A DNA stretch of 64,000 bases from contig NZ_VIQO01000014.1 in assembly GCF_007483665.1 (NCBI RefSeq), positions 248,001-312,000 of the forward strand, given 5' to 3'. Each line of letters begins with the position of its first letter. Within the stretch, counting starts at the first letter, position 1. Below the pieces are notes generated by a model. It worked only from the letters and a program-made list of their open reading frames with translations, ran no database searches and was not told the origin of the DNA. Positions 1 to 14,755 of this stretch are shown here, piece by piece. This DNA comes from Catellatospora sichuanensis (lineage in GTDB: Bacteria > Actinomycetota > Actinomycetes > Mycobacteriales > Micromonosporaceae). The translations under genes and the position numbers were made by a program.

Positions 1-4727
<4,727 letters not shown>

Positions 4728-4785
4728 GGGGAGACACCTTTCGGGGGCGGTACGGGTGGCGCGGTGGTAGCGGTGATACGGGGGC

Positions 4786-5826
4786 TCAGCCGAGCAGCGG
4801 GACCATCTGGTCCAGCGCGTACGGGATGCTCAGCACCGTGCCGAAGGACAGCGCGGCGCCGACCGGCGGCGTCTCGTACGGCAGGAACACCGCCCGGTTC
4901 TCCTTGGCGACCTTGAGCGTGGTGTAGACCTTGTCGGCCTTCACGGTCTTCTCGGTCGACGCGTCGGCGGTGAGGAAGACCAGTTTGTCGACGTCGATGA
5001 GGTCGAGCCGCTCGGAGCCGATCTCGGCGGCGTACTCGCTGCCCGCGGCCTTGACGATGGCCTCCGGCACGGTGAAGCCGAGCTGTGTCATCAGCACGAC
5101 CTTCGGGTCGCTGGGCGCGAACACGGCGTACTTGCCCGGCTCGTACGGCTCGACCACGGCCACGGTCTTGCCCGCGAACTGCGGGTTCTTGGCCTTGAGG
5201 TCGGTCAGCCGCTTGTCGATCGCGGCGATCAGCTCCGCGGCCTTGCCGGGCTGCCCGAGCGCCCGGCCGGCGTGCATGGTCATCTCCTGCCACGGCGCGC
5301 TGTAGTCGTCGTAGCCCTTGACCTGCGCCACGGTCGGCGCGATCTGGGTGAGTTTGGTGTACTGCTCCTGGCTCATGCCGGAGTACATGCCGATGATCAG
5401 GTCGGGGTTCAGGGCCGCGATCTTCTCGAGGTTGTAGTCGTCGCGCTCACCGACGACCTCGGGGGCCTTGCCGCCCCACAGCGGCTGCGCCCACGGCCAC
5501 TTGCCGTAGGGGCGCTCACCGAACCAGTCGATGGAGCCGACCGGCACCACGCCGAGGGCGAGCACGGGGTCCTGGTCGCTGAGACCGAGCGTGACGACCC
5601 GGGCCGGTGCCTTGTCGATGACGGTGTCGCCGTACTTGTGCGACACGGTGACGGGGAAGGCGGCGCCCTGAGCTGCGGAGCCGCTCGGCGCGGGCGTCGC
5701 GGCCGGGTCACCGCCGCAGGCGGTGAGGGCCAGCGTGGCCGCGGCGAGCGCCGCGGACAACCGGCTGGTGACCGACCACATGCGACGTGCGCGCACGGGG
5801 CCGGCGTGCTTCGGCAGGGTGGACAT
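4786..5826 (-). CDS. Iron-siderophore ABC transporter substrate-binding lipoprotein
   Basis: A 346-residue FecB/FepB-like periplasmic-binding-type lipoprotein that would capture a ferric siderophore outside the membrane. It has a positively charged N-terminus, a hydrophobic stretch and the lipobox LTAC with Cys at 37, followed by a Gly/Ala/Pro linker. The body has the usual class III binding-protein features: an early [15 protein letters not shown] segment, then [13 protein letters not shown]. The start at 5826 has GAGGGG six bases upstream; Met16 is a possible alternative. The gene is first in a leftward transcript with the NRPS, and diverges from the cognate permease genes. An IdeR-type iron box lies about 40 bp upstream, so iron repression is likely. 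Confidence 0.93.
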   Translation of the reverse strand: MSTLPKHAGPVRARRMWSVTSRLSAALAAATLALTACGGDPAATPAPSGSAAQGAAFPVTVSHKYGDTVIDKAPARVVTLGLSDQDPVLALGVVPVGSIDWFGERPYGKWPWAQPLWGGKAPEVVGERDDYNLEKIAALNPDLIIGMYSGMSQEQYTKLTQIAPTVAQVKGYDDYSAPWQEMTMHAGRALGQPGKAAELIAAIDKRLTDLKAKNPQFAGKTVAVVEPYEPGKYAVFAPSDPKVVLMTQLGFTVPEAIVKAAGSEYAAEIGSERLDLIDVDKLVFLTADASTEKTVKADKVYTTLKVAKENRAVFLPYETPPVGAALSFGTVLSIPYALDQMVPLLG

Positions 5827-5864
5827 GACTTCCCCTCGACTAGGGTGGGCAACTGAGGGGATGG

Positions 5865-5883
5865 TAAAGTAAGGCTAACCTAA
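5865..5883. promoter_or_regulatory. Iron box (IdeR/DmdR1-type) for the leftward siderophore genes
   Basis: TAAAGTAAGGCTAACCTAA matches 16 of 19 positions of the IdeR/DtxR consensus TTAGGTTAGGCTAACCTAA as I know it. It lies 39-57 bp upstream of the binding-protein start, where a repressor would cover the promoter. Confidence 0.85.
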
Positions 5884-5928
5884 TTTCAAGATTCACGGCT
5901 TTTGCCCTGGTCAGGCCCCGCCTTCCGG

Positions 5929-5947
5929 TAAGGCAAGGCTCACCTTA
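5929..5947. promoter_or_regulatory. Second iron box, for the rightward permease genes
   Basis: TAAGGCAAGGCTCACCTTA matches 14 of 19 consensus positions and ends 23 bp before the GTG of the first permease gene. With the box at 5865 it gives each divergent transcript its own site, with centres about 64 bp apart. Confidence 0.75.
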
Positions 5948-5969
5948 AGATGATGACCATGAGGTCGAG

Positions 5970-7001
5970 GTGACCCCGGTTCCCCCGCCACCCGCCCGGC
6001 TACGGCACGCTGCCGCGTACCTGCCCGCGGCCGCGGTGCTGCTGGCCGTGCTGTGCCTGCTCTCACTGGCTTTCGGCAGCCGCGCCGTCCCCATTGCACA
6101 GGTCGCCGACGCACTGTTCGACCGCGCCGGCGCCGATCCCCAGATCGAGGCGATCGTCTGGAACGTGCGGATGCCGCGCACCGCCGCCGGGCTGCTCGTC
6201 GGCGCGGCGCTCGGCCTGGCCGGCGCGCTGATGCAGGGCCTGACCCGCAACCCGCTCGCCGACCCCGGCCTGCTCGGGGTCAGCGCCGGGGCGTCGTTCG
6301 CCATCGTGCTCGCGGTCGCGGCGTTCGGCGCGAGCACCGCACCCACCAACCTGATCTGGTACGCGTTCGCGGGCGCGCTCGCCGGCGCGGTCAGCGTCCA
6401 CCTGCTCGGCGGCCTCGGCCGCGGCGGCGCGACCCCGGTCAAGACGGCGCTGGCCGGTATCGCGGTGACGTTCCTGCTCGGCTCCTTCACCAGCGCCCTC
6501 GTGCTGCGCAGCCCGCTCGCACTGGACCGGTTCCGGTTCTGGGCGGCCGGATCCCTCACCTCCGCCGACGCCGCCACGCTGTGGCAGGTGACCCCGCTGC
6601 TGGCCGCCGCGGCGGTGCTCGCGCTGGCCACCGCGCCCGCGCTGAACAGCCTCGCCCTCGGCGAGGACGTCGCCGTGGCGCTGGGCCGCCGGGTCGGCCT
6701 CATCCGGCTGCGGGCCACCCTCGCCATCACCGTGCTGGCGGGCACCGCCGTCGCCGTGGCCGGGCCGATCGTCTTCATCGGCCTGGTCACCCCGCACCTT
6801 GCCCGCATGGTCACCGGCCCCGATCACCGGCGCATCCTCGCGCTGACCCTGCTCGGCGCGCCGAGCCTGCTGATCGCCGCCGACGTCCTCGGCCGCGTCG
6901 TCGCCCGGCCCGAGGAGATCCAGGCCGGCATCGTCGTGGCGTTCCTCGGCGGGCCGTTCTTCATCGCGCTGGCCCGCCGCCGACGCCTGGCCGAGATGTG
7001 A
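5970..7001 (+). CDS. Ferric-siderophore ABC transporter permease, FecCD family (first subunit)
   Basis: A 343-residue integral membrane protein, the usual FecCD length, with about nine to ten hydrophobic segments. Family landmarks include VRMPRTAAGLLVGAALGLAG, MQGLTRNPLADPGLLGVSAG and, near the end, GPIVFIGLVTPHLARM, the loop that contacts the ATPase. It should form a heterodimeric channel with the next gene product. The GTG start follows GAGGTCGAG; the spacing is short, but no better start is visible. The stop overlaps the next gene's GTG start by 4 bp, which indicates translational coupling. Confidence 0.94.
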   Translation: MTPVPPPPARLRHAAAYLPAAAVLLAVLCLLSLAFGSRAVPIAQVADALFDRAGADPQIEAIVWNVRMPRTAAGLLVGAALGLAGALMQGLTRNPLADPGLLGVSAGASFAIVLAVAAFGASTAPTNLIWYAFAGALAGAVSVHLLGGLGRGGATPVKTALAGIAVTFLLGSFTSALVLRSPLALDRFRFWAAGSLTSADAATLWQVTPLLAAAAVLALATAPALNSLALGEDVAVALGRRVGLIRLRATLAITVLAGTAVAVAGPIVFIGLVTPHLARMVTGPDHRRILALTLLGAPSLLIAADVLGRVVARPEEIQAGIVVAFLGGPFFIALARRRRLAEM

Positions 7002-8197
7002 CCGCCGTGACTCCCCCGACCCCAGGCGCCGCGGCCGCCGCACCCGAACCGGTCACCCCTGCCGCCGTCAGGGCGGTCACCACCGCCACACCGGAACCGG
7101 TCCGCGCGAAGGCGCCGGACACCGCAGGCCCGTTCAAGGTCGGCGCGAGCCGTCCCGCCGAGCGGCCCGCTCGCGCCCTGCGGCCCGCGGTGCTCGGCCT
7201 GCCGCTGCGACCGCGCCTGGTCGTCATGTGCGTCATCACCGCGCTCGCCGCGTTCGGGGTGTTCTGTCTCGGGCTGGCCCTCGGCGACTATCCCGTGCCG
7301 CTGGCCGACGTGGTTCCGGCGCTGTGGCGCTCCGGCGCACGCGGCACCGTCTTCATCGTCCACGAGGTGCGGCTGCCCCGTGCGCTGACCGGCGTGCTGG
7401 TGGGCGCGGCGTTCGCGGCCTCCGGCGCGGTGCTGCAGGCGATCACCCGCAACCCCCTGGCCAGCCCCGACATGGTCGGCATCAACGCCGGAGCCACCAC
7501 CGCGGTCGTCGCCGGCATCGTGCTCGGCTTCGGCGACACCCTCGGCACGCCCACCCTCGGGCTGGCCGGCGGCCTGCTCGGCGCGCTCGCGGTGTACCTG
7601 CTGGCCTGGCGGCGGGGCAGCACCGGGTTCCGGATCGTGCTGGTCGGCATCGGCGTGTCCTGGATGTGCACCAGCGCCACCGACTACCTGCTCACCCGGG
7701 CCAAGATGCACCAGGCCCAGGAGGCGGTCGGCTGGCTGGTCGGCAACCTCAACGGACGCGGTTGGGAGGCCGTACGCCCACTGGGTATCGCCGTCGCCGT
7801 GCTGCTGCCCGCGGCGCTGCTGCTGGCCGGATGGAACCGCAACCTGCAGCTCGGCGACGACGTCGCCCGCGGCCTCGGCACACCCGTGCAGCTCGCCCGT
7901 GGCCTGCTGCTGCTGGTCAGCGTCGCGCTGGTGTCGTTCGCCACCGCCGCGGCCGGGCCCGTGCTGTTCGTCTCGCTGGCCGCGCCACAGATCGCGCAGC
8001 GGCTGGCCCGGCTGTCCGCGCCGCCGGTGCTGCTGTCCGCGCTGACCGGCACCCTGCTGGTGTCGGGCAGCGACCTGCTGGCCCGGCACCTGCTCCCCGA
8101 CGTGGACCTGCCGGTCGGGGTGGTGACCGGGGCCATCGGCGCCGGGTTCCTGCTCCGGCTCCTGATCCGCTCCAACCGCGCCGGCAGTGGAGGCTGA
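6998..8197 (+). CDS. Ferric-siderophore ABC transporter permease, FecCD family (second subunit)
   Basis: A 399-residue FecCD permease whose core shows [40 protein letters not shown] and [20 protein letters not shown] chose the GTG overlapping the previous stop, since the reading frame upstream of it runs through the first permease in another frame. This start leaves an unusually long, Ala/Pro/Thr-rich cytoplasmic extension of about 65 residues before the first membrane segment, so a later start cannot be excluded. It is followed at once by the ATPase gene, completing the FecCD-FecCD-FecE arrangement. Confidence 0.9.
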   Translation: MTAVTPPTPGAAAAAPEPVTPAAVRAVTTATPEPVRAKAPDTAGPFKVGASRPAERPARALRPAVLGLPLRPRLVVMCVITALAAFGVFCLGLALGDYPVPLADVVPALWRSGARGTVFIVHEVRLPRALTGVLVGAAFAASGAVLQAITRNPLASPDMVGINAGATTAVVAGIVLGFGDTLGTPTLGLAGGLLGALAVYLLAWRRGSTGFRIVLVGIGVSWMCTSATDYLLTRAKMHQAQEAVGWLVGNLNGRGWEAVRPLGIAVAVLLPAALLLAGWNRNLQLGDDVARGLGTPVQLARGLLLLVSVALVSFATAAAGPVLFVSLAAPQIAQRLARLSAPPVLLSALTGTLLVSGSDLLARHLLPDVDLPVGVVTGAIGAGFLLRLLIRSNRAGSGG

Positions 8198-8198
8198 C

Positions 8199-8994
<796 letters not shown>

Positions 8995-9005
<11 letters not shown>

Positions 9006-9708
9006 CGCGCGGGGGCGGTCCCGCGTACACCTCGTCCCGGCTGTCCGCGAATCCCCTGCTGCCCTTGGACGTCCCAGCCCCGCCTGCGTCCCTGGTGCCG
9101 GGGGCTGCAGGGGTGCCCTTCGACCCGGCCGCGCCGTGGCCCGCGATGGCGCGTCCACCGCGGATCGCCGGCCACAGGGCCGCCAGGATCAGCAGGCCGG
9201 ACAGCGGCAGCAGGTCCAGCGTCACGGGAGGCAGCAAGATGCCGACGAGCAGTACGGCAGGGCTCCACCACGGCAGCCGTCGGGCCCGGGCCGCCAGGAT
9301 CGCCAGCACGAGCAATCCGACGAAGAACAGCTGCGGCCCCACCTGGTAGACGACCAGGTCCACGCCTGGGATGTCGCCGAAGTCACCGGACAGCGCCTGC
9401 ATACCGGCCTTGTCGTCGGCGCGCAGCGCGAACCAGATGTCGGCTCCGAACTGGACCATCGAGGCCGCGAGGCCGAACAGGGTCACGCCCACGACACCGG
9501 ACCGCCACGGCCCCCGGGGCAGCAGCCCGCCCAGGTGCAGGACGCCGGGCACGAACAGGAGCACACCGGCGAGGGCGAGCAGGTGCGCGGCCTGCCAGTC
9601 CAAGCCCGGCCCGTACATGCCGTCGGACTTGCCGACGAGACGGACGAGCCCGTAAGCGGCGAGCAGGAGCGGCGCGGCGAACAGCGCGACAGCGGCAGGT
9701 TTCTTCAC
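8995..9708 (-). CDS. Multi-pass membrane protein of unknown function
   Basis: A 237-residue protein with about six hydrophobic segments from residue 5 to about 185, then a polar Gly/Ala/Ser-rich tail of about 50 residues that is probably cytoplasmic. I do not recognise a family. The GTG at 9708 ([10 protein letters not shown]) is preferred to a longer in-frame start because AGAGGA lies about eight bases upstream and the first membrane segment then begins at once, whereas the extension is low-complexity. It converges with the siderophore ATPase gene, and nothing in the sequence ties it to iron uptake. Confidence 0.75.
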
Positions 9709-9944
9709 GTATCGATCCTCTGCCGGGACGGCGCGTCCCGCCTCCGGGCCGCCCCCGGACGGTGACCCCGAGGTGCCGCCCAGGGCTTCCCTGAGCCGGG
9801 TGTCGCACGGCTGATGCGCGCCGCACCCCGGCACCGGCGTGTACGCGAACGTTCACGACAACCTCATGCCCAGGTCACGACGGGTATCGGCCGGACATCT
9901 ACGGTCGATTCGTTAGTAGATCTTGACGAAACCGAGGTGCCCCC

Positions 9945-11012
9945 ATGTCCTTACGTCATGTCCTGGCCGGCCTGGCCCTGGTGCCGGTGCTCGCCGTTCC
10001 GGCGGTCGCCCATGCGTCGGCGGACGGCGGCCCCGGGGCGCGCCCCCAGAAGACACACTTCGACCTGCAGGCCCACCGCGGCGGCATCGGCATGACCACC
10101 GAGGAGTCCCTGGAGGGCTTCGCCAAGGCGCTGCGCCTCGGGGTCAGCACGCTTGAGCTGGACACCCAGATCACCAAGGACGAGAAGGTCGTCGTCACGC
10201 ACGACCGCAAGGTCAGCGCGCAGAAGTGCGCCGACACCGCGCCCGTGACGCCCGGCGACCCGATGTACCCGTACGTCGGCAAGTACATCAAGGACCTCAC
10301 ACTGGCTCAGGTCAAGACGATGGACTGCGGCTTCCAGCAGCTGCCGGGCTTCCCGCAGCAGGAGCAGATCAAGGGCCAGCGCATGGCCGAGCTGCGTGAC
10401 GTGCTGAACCTGGTCAAGCGGTACCGCGCGCACCAGGTCACGCTGAACGTCGAGACCAAGGTCGAGGCGGGCGCGCCGGAGCAGACCGCGCCCCGGGAAC
10501 TGTTCGTCCGCCGGGTGTTCGAGGAGATCCGCCGGTCGGGGATCGAGAAGCAGATCAGCATCCAGTCCTTCGACTGGGGTGCGCTCATGGCAATGCACCG
10601 CCTCGCGCCGCGGTGGCCGCTGGTCGCGCTGACCAACTACGACTTCCTGCAGGTCGGCCAGCCGGGCGCGTCACCGTGGCTGGGCGGTGTCGACGCCGAC
10701 GACTTCGGCGGCGACTTCGTGCTCGCGGCCGCAGCCGTGCCGGGGGTGACCGCGCTGTCGCCCAACTACGGGTTCCCGCAGAACGGCAAGATCGGTGACC
10801 CGGGCTTCCGGTTCTACCCCGACCGGGCGATGGTGGAGCGGGCGCACGCCCTGGGCCTCAAGGTGATCCCGTGGACGTGTGACGACATGCCGACCGTGGC
10901 GGCCCTGATGGACATGGGCGTCGACGGCATCATCACCGACTATCCGAACCTGGTCCGCGAGCTCATGGCCGAGCGAGGCATGCGGCTGCCCAAGGCGTAC
11001 AAGGCGCGCTGA
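9945..11012 (+). CDS. Secreted glycerophosphodiester phosphodiesterase family protein
   Basis: A 355-residue protein with a Sec signal peptide of about 25 residues (hydrophobic core ending AVAHA). The GDPD fold is shown by the N-terminal HRGG, the acidic LELDTQITKDEKVVVTHD segment that holds metal ligands and a catalytic histidine, and the C-terminal VIPWTCDD and GVDGIITDYPNLV, typical of TIM-barrel GDPDs. It would hydrolyse glycerophosphodiesters outside the cell to glycerol-3-phosphate and an alcohol. The usual HRG...EN motif is altered (EES where EN is common), so substrate range may differ. The ATG has GAGGTG upstream. It appears to be a single-gene transcript. Confidence 0.88.
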   Translation: MSLRHVLAGLALVPVLAVPAVAHASADGGPGARPQKTHFDLQAHRGGIGMTTEESLEGFAKALRLGVSTLELDTQITKDEKVVVTHDRKVSAQKCADTAPVTPGDPMYPYVGKYIKDLTLAQVKTMDCGFQQLPGFPQQEQIKGQRMAELRDVLNLVKRYRAHQVTLNVETKVEAGAPEQTAPRELFVRRVFEEIRRSGIEKQISIQSFDWGALMAMHRLAPRWPLVALTNYDFLQVGQPGASPWLGGVDADDFGGDFVLAAAAVPGVTALSPNYGFPQNGKIGDPGFRFYPDRAMVERAHALGLKVIPWTCDDMPTVAALMDMGVDGIITDYPNLVRELMAERGMRLPKAYKAR

Positions 11013-11123
11013 GGCAGTCCGCACCGGTGCCCGGCAGGCGTCCTCCCCGCCTGCCGGGCACCAGACCTGAGCTTCACCGCGACACGTCGTCAATCCGGGC
11101 GGCGGTGGGACGGCGCCCTTCCT

Positions 11124-12176
11124 TCAGGCGGCCCAGGGCATGGGCAGCGGAGCCGGGAAGGAGGAGGTCACGTCAACAGGCGTGCCGGCCTGCTGGGAGT
11201 GGGCGGCGGCGGTGAGGATGTCGACGATGTGCGCGGCGTGCTCGGCCGAGCAGCGGTGCGGGCGGCCCTCGTTGATCGCCGCGACGAACTCGGCGATGCC
11301 GCGGCCCCACGGGATGCCCGGGTAGGGATCGCCGAGCAGCGCGACCGGTTCCGGGGGCAGACCCGCGCGGATCTCGGAGTCGAAGTTCGTCCAGTCGGCG
11401 ATGTGGATGGAGCCGCGCTCGCCGTGCAGCTCGATGCCGGACTGGCGGGTGCCCGCGCCGACGTAGAAGTTGGCGGTCAGCCGCACCGTCGCGCCGCCGG
11501 CCAGCTCCAGGACGACGACGGAGAAGTCGGGGGCCTGCGGGGAGAACATCTCGCCGGACAGGGTGATCCGGTCAGGTTTGAGGACCGTCCCGTACGCCCA
11601 CACGCGCCGCGCCGGCCCGAGCATCGCGGTCAGCGCCGTCAGCGAGTAGACACCCACGTCGAACAGCGGCCCGGCCCGGTACGGCCCCTGCGGCGCCGGA
11701 TGCCAGGACTCGATCCGGTCGTGGTTGACCTCGGCGTACACCAGTTTGATCGGCCCGACGGCGTCGTCGCGGACCAGCTTCCACGCGGTCTGGATCGCTT
11801 CGCCGAGATACGTGAACGGCGCGCAGCCCAGCCGCCGCCCACACGCCGCCGCCTCGGCGATCAGCGCCCGCGCCTCGTGCGCCGTCGGCGCGAGCGGTTT
11901 CTCGCTGAACACGTGCTTGCCCGCCCGCAGGGCCGCCCTCGTGACCGGCACGTGCGCCGACAGGGGTGTCAGATTGACCACCACGTCGACCTTGTCGTCG
12001 GCGAGCAGCTCGTCGAGGCTGCCGTAGCTGCGCAGGTCGTGCGCGGCCCCGAACGCCGCGGACCGCGCCGGATCGCTGTCGTAGCCGCCGGCGACCTCGA
12101 TGCCGGGATAGGTACGCAGGTCGGTGAGGTAGCCGGCGGCGATGTTGCCGGTGCCGACGATCGCGAGTCTGGTCAC
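11124..12176 (-). CDS. Gfo/Idh/MocA family NAD(P)-dependent oxidoreductase
   Basis: A 350-residue oxidoreductase. The N-terminal Rossmann fold shows VGTGNIAAGYL, and the family catalytic lysine sits in VFSEKPLAPT. The C-terminal alpha/beta sheet contains the substrate region around YRAGPLFDVGVYSLTA. Such enzymes oxidise or reduce sugars, sugar acids or inositols. The GTG start overlaps the stop of the upstream ManD-like gene by 4 bp, so the two are co-translated and probably act in one sugar-acid catabolic route. The actual substrate cannot be read from the sequence. Confidence 0.92.
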   Translation of the reverse strand: MTRLAIVGTGNIAAGYLTDLRTYPGIEVAGGYDSDPARSAAFGAAHDLRSYGSLDELLADDKVDVVVNLTPLSAHVPVTRAALRAGKHVFSEKPLAPTAHEARALIAEAAACGRRLGCAPFTYLGEAIQTAWKLVRDDAVGPIKLVYAEVNHDRIESWHPAPQGPYRAGPLFDVGVYSLTALTAMLGPARRVWAYGTVLKPDRITLSGEMFSPQAPDFSVVVLELAGGATVRLTANFYVGAGTRQSGIELHGERGSIHIADWTNFDSEIRAGLPPEPVALLGDPYPGIPWGRGIAEFVAAINEGRPHRCSAEHAAHIVDILTAAAHSQQAGTPVDVTSSFPAPLPMPWAA

Positions 12177-13459
12177 GGCGCCTCGATCCCCCCATCGGGT
12201 CGGCGTACCCGTGCCGACCATCGTTCGTGCAGGTGGGTGACGGCCGGGTAGTCGGCCGCCGCCTTCTCGTCGACCTCGATGCCCCAGCCGGGGGCGTCGT
12301 TCGGGTAGAGGTAGCCGCCGCGCGGGTCGAGCGTGCCCGGGAACACCTCGCGCACCGGGTCGGGCCAGAGGTGGCCCTCCTGGATGGAGAACGCGGGGCT
12401 GCTCACGTCGAGGGCGACGTTGCAGGCCGCGCCGATCGGCGACACGTCCGCGGGCGCGTGCCAGGCCGTGCCGACGCCGGTCAGCTCGCACAGGGCGACC
12501 AGCTTGCGGGCCGGGGTGAGGCCGCCGATCGCGGAGATGTGCAGCCGCAGCAGGTCCACCCCGCCGCCGGTGACCAGCCGGGCCGCGTCGGCGACCGAGG
12601 CGACCTGCTCGCCGACCGCGATCGGCATCGGCGCCGCTGCTCGCAGCTCCGGCAGGCGGTCGTACAGCTCCAGCGGGATCGGGTCCTCCAGGAAGAACAG
12701 CCGGTACGGCTCCAGCGCGCGGGCCAGGGCCACGGCCTGCTTCACGGTGAGCCGGTGGTGTACGTCGTGCATCAGGTTCGGGGTCTCGCCGAGCACCTCG
12801 CGGGCCGCGGCGAACAGCTTCGGGGTGTCGCGCAGATACTGCTGCACGTCCCAGCCGTCCGGATAGGGCGCGTCGGGGTAACCGCCCGCGGTGCCGGGAG
12901 CGCCGTAGGTGCCCAGGCCCGGGCCGCCGGCCTGCAGGCGTACGTGCCGGTAGCCGGAGTCGAGGATCGCCTGCGCGTGCTCCAGGGTCTGCTCGATGGT
13001 CGCGCCCGCGGCGTGCAGGTAGGTGTCGGCGGCGGCGCGCACCCGGCCGCCGAGCAGCTCGTACACCGGCATCCCGGCGCGCTTGCCGGCGATGTCCCAC
13101 AGCGCCTGGTCCACTCCCGACAGCGCGCTGTTGAGCACCGGTCCGCCCCGCCAGTACGACGACAGGTGCACCATCCGGGTGATGTCCTCGATGTCGGCCG
13201 GGTGCCGCCCGATCAGCATCGGGCCGACGTGCTGGTCGACGGCCGCCACGACGGCGTGGTAGCGCTGCGTGAACGTGGCGCAGCCGTAGCCGTACAGGCC
13301 GGGGTCGCTGGTGTCGACACGGACGACGACCAGGGGCAGGCCCTCCGGGGCGGTGACGATCGCGCGTACGCCGGTGATCCGCAGACCGTCCCGCGCCGCC
13401 CACGGCGCCTGCGTCTCCTCCATCACGGCCGGCGGGTCCGCCGTCTGCTCCTGCAACAT
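12173..13459 (-). CDS. Enolase-superfamily dehydratase, D-mannonate dehydratase (ManD/RspA) type
   Basis: A 428-residue member of the mandelate racemase/enolase superfamily. ManD-subgroup landmarks include GCATFTQRYHAVVAAV near the N-terminus, SSYWRGGPVLNSALSGVD, the catalytic-histidine segment HDVHHRL, metal ligands in LFFLEDPIPLE and IAVGEQ, and the C-terminal TAWHAPADVSPIG, which in the family is usually WHGPGDVSPVG. Members dehydrate mannonate or gluconate, and many are slow or have lost this activity. The ATG has GAAGGA upstream. It forms a two-gene operon with the overlapping Gfo/Idh/MocA gene. The family call is firm; the substrate is inferred. Confidence 0.9.
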   Translation of the reverse strand: MLQEQTADPPAVMEETQAPWAARDGLRITGVRAIVTAPEGLPLVVVRVDTSDPGLYGYGCATFTQRYHAVVAAVDQHVGPMLIGRHPADIEDITRMVHLSSYWRGGPVLNSALSGVDQALWDIAGKRAGMPVYELLGGRVRAAADTYLHAAGATIEQTLEHAQAILDSGYRHVRLQAGGPGLGTYGAPGTAGGYPDAPYPDGWDVQQYLRDTPKLFAAAREVLGETPNLMHDVHHRLTVKQAVALARALEPYRLFFLEDPIPLELYDRLPELRAAAPMPIAVGEQVASVADAARLVTGGGVDLLRLHISAIGGLTPARKLVALCELTGVGTAWHAPADVSPIGAACNVALDVSSPAFSIQEGHLWPDPVREVFPGTLDPRGGYLYPNDAPGWGIEVDEKAAADYPAVTHLHERWSARVRRPDGGIEAP

Positions 13460-13604
13460 GGCTGTCCTTCAGGTGCGTCAGAGGCCGGGTGACGTGAGCG
13501 GACGCCGTCCGGCAGGGATCATCGCGACCCTACCCGCAGCAGGGCTTTCCGCAAGATCGGGTCCACGGGTGGGGACGACCCAGTGCGCCACTGGAGGTAA
13601 TCAC

Positions 13605-13621
13605 CCGTTCGAGTCGAACGG
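13605..13621. promoter_or_regulatory. 17-bp palindrome, candidate operator
   Basis: CCGTTCGA-G-TCGAACGG is a perfect inverted repeat with a one-base centre in the 285-bp gap between the leftward ManD operon and the rightward coiled-coil gene. It lies 146 bp upstream of the ManD start and 124 bp upstream of the coiled-coil gene. No adjacent regulator gene is evident. The rest of the gap holds a weaker short inverted repeat near 13672. Confidence 0.4.
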
Positions 13622-13744
13622 CAGATCACGATTCGGCCTGGCACGTCGACGTCGTGGCGAAACCGACTTAGTCGATGGAGAATATCGAGCGAAGGGCGCG
13701 CCGGGCGGCCAGCCACCCGGCAGCTGACATGGGGAGGATGAAGG

Positions 13745-14068
13745 GTGAGCCAGACACACGAGCAACGTTTGACCGCGCTCGAAAGCGAGGCGTTCCGGAA
13801 CAACGGACGGTTCTCCGACCTCGGGGGCCAGGTGGGCCTGCTCCGCGGAGCAGTCGATGAACTCTCCGCCGACCTGCGCGAACACCGCCAGGACACCAAG
13901 GAGCAGTTTGCCGCCGTGAACCAGCGCTTCGACGGCGTCGACACCCGGCTCGACGGGATCGACGGTCGCCTCGACGGGATGGACGGGCTGCTGCGGCAGA
14001 TCCTGGCCGTGGTCACCCCGGCGACTCCCGAGGTGGTCCGGCAGCACGTCGGCGCACCGACCGGCTGA
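13745..14068 (+). CDS. Small coiled-coil protein
   Basis: A 107-residue hydrophilic protein with no signal or membrane segment. Residues about 1-85 are helical with heptad periodicity, most clearly in the run RFDGVDT, RLDGIDG, RLDGMDG, where three seven-residue units repeat in register. This looks like an oligomerising or phage-tail-like coiled coil, but I do not recognise a function. The GTG start has GGGGAGG about eight bases upstream. The SET-domain gene starts 15 bp after its stop, so the pair may be co-transcribed. Confidence 0.75.
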   Translation: MSQTHEQRLTALESEAFRNNGRFSDLGGQVGLLRGAVDELSADLREHRQDTKEQFAAVNQRFDGVDTRLDGIDGRLDGMDGLLRQILAVVTPATPEVVRQHVGAPTG

Positions 14069-14083
14069 CCACCGCCGTACACG

Positions 14084-14611
14084 GTGAATCGCGTGACCGT
14101 GCCCGCAGCCGACTGCTGGCTGCATGCCGACGTCGAGGTCGGCACTTCCCCCATCGCCGGCAAGGGCCTGTTCGCGCGTGCCGCCCTCCCGGCCGGGACC
14201 GTCGTGTCCCGGCTGGGCGGGCACCTCGTCAACTGGGCGGAGCTGCAAGAGCTGTTCACGCGGGCGGCCCGGGAGCAGCGCTACGTAGACACCATCAGCG
14301 TCGCCGACGACCTGCACCTGGTCCTGCCGCCGCGCCGTCCCAACGGGTACGGCAACCACAGCTGCGACCCGAACCTGTGGTGGGTCGACGCGTACACGCT
14401 CGCCGCCCGGCGCGACATCGCGGCCGGTGAGGAACTCACCAACGACTACGGCACGAGCACCGCGGTGGCGGACTTCCGCATGGACTGCGCCTGCGGCGCG
14501 GCGCTGTGCCGCGGTGTGGTCACCGGCGACGACTGGATGCTGCCGGACCTGCGTGAACGCTACGGCGACCACTGGATTCCACTGCTGCTCGACCGCATCC
14601 GCGCTACCTGA
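14084..14611 (+). CDS. SET-domain protein (putative protein lysine methyltransferase)
   Basis: A 175-residue compact SET-domain protein. The N-terminal SPIAGKGLFARAALPAGTVV is the usual SET entry motif. NHSCDPN at 91-97 is the SAM-binding pseudoknot core, and ELTNDYG carries the catalytic tyrosine. A post-SET-like cysteine cluster (CACGAALC) follows near 136-143. It should transfer methyl groups from S-adenosylmethionine to a lysine of an unknown protein. No strong ribosome-binding site precedes the GTG at 14084; the GTG at 14093 is an alternative. It lies 15 bp after the coiled-coil gene, whose product is one candidate partner, though this is speculation. Confidence 0.88.
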   Translation: MNRVTVPAADCWLHADVEVGTSPIAGKGLFARAALPAGTVVSRLGGHLVNWAELQELFTRAAREQRYVDTISVADDLHLVLPPRRPNGYGNHSCDPNLWWVDAYTLAARRDIAAGEELTNDYGTSTAVADFRMDCACGAALCRGVVTGDDWMLPDLRERYGDHWIPLLLDRIRAT

Positions 14612-14755
14612 CGACGCGTCCTGCCACCACGATGGTCCTGCCACCCGTGCCCGCGGCGGGTACGAAGCGAGGTCGTGAGTGGACTCCGCTCACCACGAAT
14701 CCCCCGGCCGCCGGCCAAACCGCCCGCGACCGGGGACTGCCGAGCTGCGTGACTA

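Noticed and set aside
6053-6997. Upstream part of the long plus-strand frame leading into the second permease
   Set aside because: This stretch is the first permease gene read in another frame; permease-like sequence begins only after the overlapping GTG at 6998.
11124-13403. A 759-residue minus-strand frame that looks like a fusion upstream of the oxidoreductase
   Set aside because: The first half is the ManD-like gene out of frame; the oxidoreductase proper begins at the GTG at 12176.
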